Source: Candidatus Nomurabacteria bacterium
GTDB lineage: Bacteria; Patescibacteriota; Saccharimonadia; Saccharimonadales; Saccharimonadaceae
NCBI GenBank assembly: GCA_031262565.1
Contig: JAISHL010000074.1
Span: forward strand, 1-5,916
DNA: 5,916 nucleotides
Direction: 5' to 3'
This document shows, in pieces, positions 1-4,471 of this stretch (the stretch's first letter is position 1; every line of letters begins with the position of its first letter). The notes beneath the pieces are model-generated. The model had not been told where the DNA came from. It saw only the letters and a list, made by a program, of their open reading frames with translations, and did not search any database. The translations under genes and the position numbers were made by a program.

Positions 1-147
1 ATGCTTGGAACTCCTATCGGCTTGTCGCTAGGAGTGGCGTTTGGGCAATCGACAATTGGCGTCGGTTCAGCGATGTGTGTGGGACTTGGCATTGGGTTAT
101 GCGTCGGTGTTATAGTTGATTTTATTAGAAATAAAAAAGCTCAGTAG
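1..147 (+). CDS. Gly-rich membrane protein, C-terminal part (partial)
   Basis: An open frame runs from the first base to a TAG stop and encodes 48 residues. It is almost entirely small and hydrophobic (repeated GxxxG-like spacing such as LGVAFG, GVGSAMCVGLGIGLCVGV) and ends in a basic tail, FIRNKKAQ. This suggests one or two closely packed glycine-zipper membrane helices with the C terminus in the cytoplasm. An ATG occupies bases 1-3, but the window edge hides any ribosome binding site, so the true start is probably upstream. I do not recognise a named family; small Gly-rich membrane proteins of this type are common and usually uncharacterised. The gene converges on rpmB and shares a terminator with it. 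Confidence 0.6.
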   Translation: MLGTPIGLSLGVAFGQSTIGVGSAMCVGLGIGLCVGVIVDFIRNKKAQ

Positions 148-177
148 CTGTTAAAATCCATTTTTGCACAATAAAAC

Positions 178-209
178 AAAATCGCCCCTACAAAATGGAG
201 GCGATTTTT
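178..209. terminator. Bidirectional intrinsic terminator between the Gly-rich protein gene and rpmB
   Basis: AAAATCGCC (178-186) pairs perfectly with GGCGATTTT (200-208). A T run follows on the plus strand and the matching A run precedes it, which becomes a T run on the minus strand. It lies between two convergent genes, 30 bases after one stop and 15 bases after the other, so it probably ends transcription in both directions. Confidence 0.85.
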
Positions 210-223
210 ATATAGCTCAACGA

Positions 224-451
224 CTAAGCAGCTTTAACTGTTGTTGTATTATTAACAACAGAAAAACCCTTTTTCTTCAACGTGCGAAGCGTCGAAGTTG
301 CGATCGTCATAGTGACTTTTTGACCGTTGACGACAAAAGTTTTCTTCTGTAAATTCGGCTTGAAAGCACGATTAGTCTTGTGTTGTGAATTTGGCAACGG
401 ATTGTGGCCATACATCTTACCTTTACCTGTAATTTGACATCTTGATGCCAT
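224..451 (-). CDS. rpmB: 50S ribosomal protein L28
   Basis: This encodes 75 residues beginning MASRCQITGKGKMYGHNP, the classic L28 N terminus. The family core follows: a basic SQHKTNRAFKPNLQKK segment and the C-terminal region with STLRTLKKKG. L28 is a small rRNA-binding protein of the large subunit. The frame is open for 21 more codons upstream, but those overlap the promoter, and only the ATG at 451 matches the family start. That ATG has an AGGAG Shine-Dalgarno 9 bases upstream. The gene stands alone with its own promoter and terminator and ends in TAG. Its length is normal for the family. Confidence 0.97.
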   Translation of the reverse strand: MASRCQITGKGKMYGHNPLPNSQHKTNRAFKPNLQKKTFVVNGQKVTMTIATSTLRTLKKKGFSVVNNTTTVKAA

Positions 452-485
452 ATCTAAAAACTCCTTTTTTCTTAACTTACTAGAC

Positions 486-514
486 ATTTTAACCGATTTT
501 GCGTTGTAGGTCAA
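486..514 (-). promoter_or_regulatory. rpmB promoter
   Basis: On the minus strand, TTGACC (514-509) and TAAAAT (491-486) are separated by exactly 17 bases, a near-consensus housekeeping promoter. The start of transcription would be near 478, giving a short leader that carries the AGGAG site. This supports the rpmB start at 451 over the longer open frame. Confidence 0.8.
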
Positions 515-544
515 GAGCTAGATGAGATTTATGCCTAGATTATT

Positions 545-572
545 TTTTCAATAAGCGTTTTCGTGCTAAAAT
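545..572 (+). promoter_or_regulatory. Promoter of the site-2 protease gene, predicting a leaderless mRNA
   Basis: An extended -10, TGC-TAAAAT, ends at base 572. A weak -35, TTTTCA (545-550), lies 16 bases before it. The expected transcription start, about 7 bases after the -10, falls on the ATG at 579. No Shine-Dalgarno sequence precedes that ATG. The same TGCTAAAAT string occurs at the 1242 promoter and at the infC promoter, which supports it as a real -10 in this organism. Confidence 0.6.
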
Positions 573-578
573 GGTTTT

Positions 579-1217
579 ATGACCTCGGATAAAATTATTT
601 ATATAATCATCGTATTAGTGGTGGTTTTTGTGTCGATGGTGCTACATGAGCTAATGCACGGTTTGACGGCATATTGGCTTGGCGACAATACCGCAAAAGA
701 GCATGGACGCTTAACGTTGAATCCGATCAAACACATTGATCCGTTCATGACAATTTTATTGCCTGTCATTATGATTCTGATGGGAGGGCCAGTGTTTGGC
801 GGAGCAAAACCTGTGCCGTTTCGTCCAGATAAAGTGAAGGGTGGCGAATGGGGCGCGGCGTTGGTCGGAATTGCAGGACCACTGACAAATTTGATTTTGG
901 CGTTTCTATGTTACGGCGCGATAGTAGTTTTTAATATCTACTCTGGGCTAGTGGGCGAGATTTTATACGCTGGCGTAATGGTCAATCTTGGCTTCTTTGC
1001 GTTTAATATTTTGCCAATACCACCACTGGATGGGTCGCGTGTGTTATATGCGATCGCACCAGAGGGATTCCAGCGAGTCATGTCGGCGATTGAATCGGCG
1101 GGATTACTGGTTGTTTTTGCGATAGTTTTACTTTTGAGTCAGCCACTCGGAATGGTTCTTAATGCGATCATAAACTTTGTGCTAAAAATTTTCGGAATGG
1201 CGTTTGGGTTGGTTTGA
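579..1217 (+). CDS. Site-2 protease family zinc metalloprotease (M50), membrane protein
   Basis: The 212-residue protein is an intramembrane metalloprotease of the M50/site-2 protease superfamily. Residues 6-22 form the first membrane helix, running straight into the zinc-binding motif HELMH (23-27), with H23 and H27 as ligands and E24 as catalytic base. The third zinc ligand is expected in the NILPIPPLDG motif (143-152), with D151. Between them lie the family's NP..H/DP segment (about 48-54) and a GPLTN turn near 100. About five to six hydrophobic segments are visible. There is no PDZ domain, so it belongs to the short, compact subgroup rather than RseP-type proteases; the substrate cannot be told. 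The start at 579 is chosen because the first helix and HExxH follow at the usual distance. It ends in TGA, directly upstream of the next promoter. Confidence 0.93.
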   Translation: MTSDKIIYIIIVLVVVFVSMVLHELMHGLTAYWLGDNTAKEHGRLTLNPIKHIDPFMTILLPVIMILMGGPVFGGAKPVPFRPDKVKGGEWGAALVGIAGPLTNLILAFLCYGAIVVFNIYSGLVGEILYAGVMVNLGFFAFNILPIPPLDGSRVLYAIAPEGFQRVMSAIESAGLLVVFAIVLLLSQPLGMVLNAIINFVLKIFGMAFGLV

Positions 1218-1247
1218 TTGGACTTTGACGACGCAAAATGCTAAAAT
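1218..1247 (+). promoter_or_regulatory. Promoter upstream of the structured leader/RNA and Nudix-RNase H gene
   Basis: TTGGAC (1218-1223) and TAAAAT (1242-1247) are 18 bases apart, with a TGC extension before the -10. The -35 begins right after the TGA of the protease gene. Transcription would begin about 1251-1255, which coincides with the 5' strand of the long closing helix of the RNA described next. Confidence 0.6.
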
Positions 1248-1250
1248 AGA

Positions 1251-1405
1251 TTTGTCCCATGGATGCATAATTTCCTAACAAGTGAATTCAACGGGAATTC
1301 TATATGACAGTCCGCCGTGGCGAGCTGTTGCGAATACCCACCTTGTATAAAGGGGAATTCAATTTGCGCTGTGGGACGCCTAGGAATAATTATGGGTGGG
1401 CAAAA
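1251..1405 (+). ncRNA. Structured RNA or 5' leader, possibly 6S-like
   Basis: The ends of this segment pair. TTTG-T-CCCA (1251-1259) pairs with TGGGCAAA (1397-1404) with one bulged T. After an internal loop, CATAATT and TCCTA (1266-1277) pair with AATTATG and TAGGA (1381-1394) around a two-base bulge. The apex is a hairpin with CCTT (1341-1344) and AAGG (1350-1353), continuing through CC/GG and GAAT (1332-1335)/ATTC (1357-1360). A GAATTC pair (1284-1289, 1295-1300) can form a side hairpin. The closing helix, wide middle and apical stem resemble 6S RNA, and the position directly before an ORF recalls ssrS-ygfA in E. coli. No U tract follows, so it may instead be a leader: the helix would cover the GGGTGGG site in front of the ATG at 1406. 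I do not recognise the sequence. Confidence 0.5.
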
Positions 1406-2272
1406 ATGAAGCAAAAAGTTATAATCCGTGCGGTCATTTCGCACCGAGGGCGGATTTTGCTGATTAGACGACATGGTGGTCGTCCGTCGCTGGCTGGCTT
1501 ATACGAATTGCCAGGCGGATCGCTGCATCACCACGAGCAACCAGTTGACGCATTGAAGCGCTCGTTGCAAATACATGTCGGTTTGGAGCCTGACGCGTTT
1601 CGGCTGCGCGACGTAGTGAGCTTCATTGACCCCGAAAATCGCGAGTTACAATATGTGTTCATTACTTACGAAGTTAGTGTGTTGGACGGAAATTCGCGAG
1701 TTAGTTTGGATGATGAATACGATCATTATGTATGGAAACCGTTGAAAAATATACAACGTAATTTGGTTACAAATTCAACTTCTATACTGTTAAATCTTGG
1801 TTCTGAACAAAATAATAGTTCAGATTTAATACTAGACTCAGCCAAAGATGATGATAAAAATACAACGATTATCATTCATTCTGACGGTGGCTCGCGGGGA
1901 AATCCAGGTCCGAGCGCGGCGGCATATATTATTACGGACAAGGATAAAAAAGTTATCGCCGAGGGTGGAAAATTTATCGGTTGGAGTAATAACGGCATCG
2001 CGGAGTATGTTGGTGTGGAATTGGCTTTACAAAAAGCGGTCGAACTGAACATAAAATTTATTGATTTTTACAGCGATAGTTTGATGGTGATAAATCAAAT
2101 AAATGGATTGTTCAGTGTCAAAAATCGCGAATTTCGCCCGATTCATGACCGAATTATGCAACTTATTCCGCAATTTCGGCGTATAACTTTTCGCCACGTC
2201 CACCGCGAGTATAATCGTCTGGCGGATGGGCTGGTGAATAAAATTTTGGACGAAAACGAAACAAATTCTTAA
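1406..2272 (+). CDS. Nudix-like domain fused to ribonuclease HI
   Basis: With the ATG at 1406 the protein has 288 residues. Residues 1-130 have a Nudix fold pattern (VIIRAVISHRGRILLIRR, then LYELPGGSL). The Nudix box at 38-60 keeps G38, E44, R52 and G59 but reads RSLQIHVGL where REUxEExGU is expected, so the metal-binding glutamates are lost. A low-complexity linker follows (about 131-153). Residues 154-285 form an RNase HI domain with all four catalytic acids: D160 in SDGGSRGNPGP, E200 in AEY, D224 in YSDS and D274 in NRLAD. It should cleave the RNA strand of RNA-DNA hybrids; the Nudix half may only bind a ligand or nucleic acid. The frame stays open to an ATG at 1304, but those 34 residues overlap the folded RNA and look non-coding. 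GGGTGGG lies about 5 bases before the 1406 start. Confidence 0.88.
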   Translation: MKQKVIIRAVISHRGRILLIRRHGGRPSLAGLYELPGGSLHHHEQPVDALKRSLQIHVGLEPDAFRLRDVVSFIDPENRELQYVFITYEVSVLDGNSRVSLDDEYDHYVWKPLKNIQRNLVTNSTSILLNLGSEQNNSSDLILDSAKDDDKNTTIIIHSDGGSRGNPGPSAAAYIITDKDKKVIAEGGKFIGWSNNGIAEYVGVELALQKAVELNIKFIDFYSDSLMVINQINGLFSVKNREFRPIHDRIMQLIPQFRRITFRHVHREYNRLADGLVNKILDENETNS

Positions 2273-2353
2273 TTTGGCGAACTTCTGCGTCAAAATCTCT
2301 ATTATTCGTTTAATATGCCTGGAATACATCTCATTCCGCCGCTCAATTTTTCC

Positions 2354-2368
2354 TTGAATTTCATTCAA
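2354..2368. repeat. Short palindrome upstream of rnpB
   Basis: TTGAAT (2354-2359) and ATTCAA (2363-2368) form a perfect inverted repeat with a 3-base spacer in the gap after the RNase H gene. It covers the -35 region of rnpB, so it could be an operator, or a weak terminator for the gene upstream. Nothing else is evident in 2273-2378. Confidence 0.3.
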
Positions 2369-2378
2369 ATTAAGAATC

Positions 2379-2387
2379 TGTTATAAT
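2379..2387 (+). promoter_or_regulatory. rnpB promoter (extended -10)
   Basis: TGT-TATAAT is a perfect extended -10. The -35 region is poor (TTTCAT at a 17-base distance). The predicted start near 2393 agrees with the 5' end of RNase P RNA deduced from its P1 helix. Confidence 0.7.
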
Positions 2388-2392
2388 ACTTC

Positions 2393-2744
2393 TGCCAGAT
2401 CACTAAACGGCCGCTGGTGTGGGCGAGTAAAATCGCGCCATGCGAGAGGAAAGTCCGGGCAGTATAGAGTAACGACAGTCGCTAACGGCGACCGCGCGCG
2501 AGCGTAGGGAAAGTGCCACAGAAACGAAACTACCTCTTAACGGAGGAAAAGGTGAAACGAGTGCGGTAAGAGCGCACAGCGAATCGCGGTGACGCGAAAC
2601 GGAGGTAAACCCTGTCGACTGCAAGGAGGTTGGATAATTGGCTGCTCGTCAACCAACCGCTAAAATCCGCTAGATATGTTCGGCAACGGGCATAGTAGAT
2701 AGATGGTAGTTCACGACAAAACCCGGCTTATCGGTGATCTGGCA
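2393..2744 (+). ncRNA. rnpB: RNase P RNA component
   Basis: This is the catalytic RNA of RNase P, which removes the 5' leader of tRNA precursors. The ends form helix P1: TGCCAGATCAC (2393-2403) is fully complementary to GTGATCTGGCA (2734-2744). The universal core is present: GAGGAAAGTCCGGGC (2446-2460), GGTGAAACGAGTGCGGTAAG (about 2551-2570), GGAGGTAAACCC (about 2601-2612), and the 3' signature GATGGTAGTTCACGAC ... ACCCGGCTTA (about 2702-2730). The layout suits a bacterial type A RNA, at about 352 bases. P15 can be drawn as GGTTGG (2628-2633) with CCAACC (2653-2658); its loop has TTGGCTG where a GGU that pairs with the tRNA CCA end is usual. The RNA has its own promoter and ends in the structured terminator at 2750. 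Confidence 0.97.
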
Positions 2745-2749
2745 AATTT

Positions 2750-2803
2750 ATCGGAAGACCAGGCACCCAGGTTCATGGGAGTCGAAGGAGTATCCGATTT
2801 TTT
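2750..2803 (+). terminator. Structured terminator-like RNA element, copy 1 (after rnpB)
   Basis: An outer stem, ATCGGA (2750-2755) with TCCGAT (2793-2798), is followed by a T run, so the element probably ends rnpB transcription. Inside lie GAC (2757-2759)/GTC (2781-2783), an unpaired CAGGCA, and a hairpin CCCA (2766-2769)/TGGG (2776-2779) with loop GGTTCA. A 9-base 3' internal loop, GAAGGAGTA (2784-2792), separates GTC from the outer stem. Copy 2 at 5720 is identical in the first 13 and the last 24 bases and differs only in the middle. An ordinary terminator would have an uninterrupted stem, so the conserved loops suggest a further role. Confidence 0.7.
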
Positions 2804-2820
2804 GTTTTGTAAAAAATTTA

Positions 2821-2829
2821 TGGTATAAT
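2821..2829 (+). promoter_or_regulatory. Promoter of the second structured RNA (extended -10)
   Basis: TGG-TATAAT gives a perfect extended -10. The -35 position is only a T-rich sequence contributed by the preceding terminator tail (TTGTTT at 2802-2807, 16 bases away). Transcription would begin about 2836, exactly where the closing helix of the RNA starts. Confidence 0.6.
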
Positions 2830-2835
2830 TCTAGT

Positions 2836-2962
2836 GCTAAATATCAACGGTTCGGAATATTTTTATGTTACTGAATTCGTAATTTGCGATCATATGCAAG
2901 ACGAATTCAGGAGATAATCCGAATAAGTTGATGTTTAGCGACAAACATATGGTCGCTTTTTT
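2836..2962 (+). ncRNA. Structured RNA with intrinsic terminator (unrecognised; 6S-like or riboswitch-like)
   Basis: A 13-bp closing helix joins GCTAAATATCAAC (2836-2848) to GTTGATGTTTAGC (2927-2939) with a single T-G wobble. Next come TTCGGA (2851-2856)/TCCGAA (2918-2923), an asymmetric open region of 14 bases against 7, a perfect 9-bp stem CTGAATTCG (2871-2879)/CGAATTCAG (2902-2910), and a tip TTGC (2884-2887)/GCAA (2896-2899). An intrinsic terminator follows and shares three bases (2937-2939) with the closing helix. The whole unit, from promoter to U tract, is about 128 bases. It could be an independent small RNA or an attenuator for the membrane protein gene at 3008. I do not recognise a known family. 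Confidence 0.6.
2937..2962 (+). terminator. Intrinsic terminator of the second structured RNA
   Basis: AGCGAC (2937-2942) pairs with GTCGCT (2952-2957) and is followed by TTTTTT. The 5' strand shares AGC with the closing helix of the upstream RNA, so full formation of one costs three base pairs of the other. Confidence 0.75.
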
Positions 2963-2988
2963 GATTGGGGCTACATATGAGATATTAA
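2961..2988 (+). promoter_or_regulatory. Possible separate promoter for the membrane protein gene
   Basis: TTGATT (2961-2966) and TATTAA (2983-2988) are 16 bases apart. A start near 2995 would give a very short leader carrying only the AAGGAGG site. If real, the gene at 3008 does not depend on readthrough of the terminator. The match is moderate. Confidence 0.35.
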
Positions 2989-3007
2989 CCTTAACAGAAG
3001 GAGGTAT

Positions 3008-3778
3008 ATGGAACAATCAGATCAAAACGTTAAAGTTAAAAATGGCAATATTTGGAAAACGTCAACTATTGTTTTGATAGTTATTCTGGTGATGTCTTTG
3101 GTGTTAACTGGCTTATCTGCGAAACAAAGTTATGATAATGAGCAGATATTGAAAAATACTGAGAGTCAACTAAACGACGCCAAGAAGGAATTAGATGGCT
3201 TGAAAAGCGGGGACGATAAGGAAGAGACAGACGGCAATGATTCGAGTAATGATACAAAAATCTCATTAGACTCCGCATCATTTATCTTGCCAAAGCCTTG
3301 GGAAGCGTATTCTGATACATATACAGCCGATAGGCTTTGTGAGGAAGAAGGTGATTTGACTATGACCGACATAAGATGTGTTAAGGCTGTATCACTTATA
3401 CCTGGCGAGAAGCTAAGTGACTATAAGGATAACGACGAGTATTTTAGGGTTAATATACAACTCTATCATAACGATCCATCACGCTACTCGCTGTCTGATA
3501 TTATAGAGAAAGTTTATGGCATCGGTACGGATGGAGTTGTGGATTCTAGTGAAGATATAAATGGCTATCGGTCATATTACAGAAAATTTGTCAGCGAAAG
3601 CTATACTGATGTAGATTACATTATTAGCGCAAATAACAAGACAAATGATTTTGTCATAATTCACGCAAGAATCGCATCGAAGCACTATACGCAAGGTAAA
3701 GTAGATGATGAAAAAGACTTTACTCGCTTTGAATCTGATATTAAGAAAATCGCCGAAAGCGTAAGTTTTAACGATTAG
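3008..3778 (+). CDS. Membrane-anchored extracytoplasmic protein of unknown function
   Basis: The product has 256 residues. A short charged N terminus (1-17) precedes a single hydrophobic segment (about 18-38, IVLIVILVMSLVLTGL) with no clear signal-peptidase site, so it is probably an N-terminal anchor. Residues 41-66 (EQILKNTESQLNDAKKEL) look like a short coiled coil, followed by an acidic D/E/S/N linker (68-84). The remainder is a predicted globular domain on the outer face, beginning SFILPKPWEAYSD and rich in D, Y and S. Its two cysteines, C111 and C124, could form a disulfide. I recognise no enzymatic motif or named family. The start has a full AAGGAGG site with 4 bases between AAGGAG and the ATG, the same spacing as the genes at 5139 and 4982. 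The gene is monocistronic and has its own terminator. Confidence 0.85.
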   Translation: MEQSDQNVKVKNGNIWKTSTIVLIVILVMSLVLTGLSAKQSYDNEQILKNTESQLNDAKKELDGLKSGDDKEETDGNDSSNDTKISLDSASFILPKPWEAYSDTYTADRLCEEEGDLTMTDIRCVKAVSLIPGEKLSDYKDNDEYFRVNIQLYHNDPSRYSLSDIIEKVYGIGTDGVVDSSEDINGYRSYYRKFVSESYTDVDYIISANNKTNDFVIIHARIASKHYTQGKVDDEKDFTRFESDIKKIAESVSFND

Positions 3779-3792
3779 TATCGAAGAAAATT

Positions 3793-3826
3793 AATAGCTC
3801 GCCATAATGGACGAGCTATTTTTTAT
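3793..3826. terminator. Bidirectional intrinsic terminator
   Basis: AATAGCTCG (3793-3801) pairs with CGAGCTATT (3812-3820), the loop can extend by CCA/TGG, and TTTTTTATAA follows on the plus strand. On the minus strand the hairpin is followed by AATTTTC, so it may also end the infC-rpmI-rplT operon, which converges here. Confidence 0.85.
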
Positions 3827-3831
3827 AATAG

Positions 3832-3852
3832 ATCCTGAAGCAAGTTCAGGAT
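3832..3852. repeat. REP-like palindrome
   Basis: ATCCTGAA (3832-3839) and TTCAGGAT (3845-3852) are perfect inverted arms around GCAAG. The element sits between the terminator and the end of rplT with no T run in either direction, so it is not a terminator itself. Palindromes of nearly this sequence are, as I recall, dispersed in intergenic regions of many unrelated bacteria; only one copy lies in this window. Confidence 0.55.
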
Positions 3853-3865
3853 GACAAACCACAAA

Positions 3866-4207
3866 CTATTTTGCACTCTTCACGATCGCAGCGAAAGCTT
3901 CTGGTTCGCGCACGGCTAGATCTGCCAAAGTTTTGCGATCCAACTGGATATTCTTTGCTTTCAAGCCAGCCATTAACTTCGCGTAAGTCGTGCCGTTTTC
4001 GCGGGCGGCGGCGTTGATGCGGGTGATCCATAGTGATCGTAAGTCGCGCTTTTTGTTGCGGCGGTCGCGATATGCATAGTGCAATGCCTTGATAACACCC
4101 TGTTTAGCTAGTCGAAAACCGCTTGTTCGGCTGTGCGACATGCCTTTTGCTTGGCTTAAAACTTTGTTATGCTTAGCTCGGGCTGATACTCCTCGTTTAA
4201 CTCTCAT
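3866..4207 (-). CDS. rplT: 50S ribosomal protein L20
   Basis: The 113 residues begin [22 protein letters not shown] and contain the family signatures [26 protein letters not shown] and the C-terminal [15 protein letters not shown]20 binds 23S rRNA early in large-subunit assembly and in several bacteria represses its own operon by binding the mRNA. The length is at the short end of the family. AAGGAG lies 9 bases before the ATG. It is the last gene of the infC-rpmI-rplT operon, 69 bases after rpmI, and ends in TAG. No typical L20-binding leader is visible, since the infC leader is only about 33 bases long. Confidence 0.98.
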   Translation of the reverse strand: MRVKRGVSARAKHNKVLSQAKGMSHSRTSGFRLAKQGVIKALHYAYRDRRNKKRDLRSLWITRINAAARENGTTYAKLMAGLKAKNIQLDRKTLADLAVREPEAFAAIVKSAK

Positions 4208-4276
4208 TTTCTTAAACTCCTTGAACGTTACATTATTAAATTATATTATCTCTGGTAAATCAGACGAAAGGGAAGA

Positions 4277-4471
4277 TTATTTCCCGAGTGCTAGACGAAT
4301 ATCTTTCGCGATTTTGCCGCGAATTGATGAATCGGCTGTCTTAGAACGCTTGCCACGTGATGTTTGGGCGGCTAGTTTGTGGTGAGTTGCTGCGTTTTCG
4401 CGCAACAATTTGCCAGATTTAGTCGTTCGAACACGCTTGGCTGTGCCTTTATGCGTTTTCATTTTTGGCAT
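4277..4471 (-). CDS. rpmI: 50S ribosomal protein L35
   Basis: The 64 residues begin MPKMKTHKGTAKRVRTTKSGK, the standard L35 start, and are strongly basic throughout, as expected for this rRNA-binding protein. The central R-G-K-R-S region and full length match the family. Its start lies inside infC: the first 23 bases overlap the infC 3' end in another frame, and its AAGGAG site (8 bases before the ATG) is within infC codons. This suggests translational coupling of L35 to IF-3. Confidence 0.98.
   Translation of the reverse strand: MPKMKTHKGTAKRVRTTKSGKLLRENAATHHKLAAQTSRGKRSKTADSSIRGKIAKDIRLALGK

Noticed and set aside
164..352. Plus-strand open frame opposite rpmB
   Set aside because: It is the shadow of rpmB on the other strand and begins within the shared terminator region.
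452..514. 21-residue N-terminal extension of L28
   Set aside because: It lies on the -10 and -35 of the rpmB promoter, and L28 proteins begin at MASRCQITGK.
1304..1405. N-terminal extension of the Nudix-RNase H protein from an ATG at 1304
   Set aside because: The 34 extra residues precede the natural Nudix start, have no good ribosome binding site, and overlap an RNA whose ends pair over about 20 bases.
2403..2624. Minus-strand open frame of 73 codons
   Set aside because: It lies entirely within the RNase P RNA and has no ribosome binding site or protein-like composition.
2865..2882. Tiny upstream ORF (MLLNS) within the structured RNA, as in a leader-peptide attenuator
   Set aside because: Only five codons, no run of one amino acid that would sense a tRNA, and only a weak GGAA before it; probably chance.
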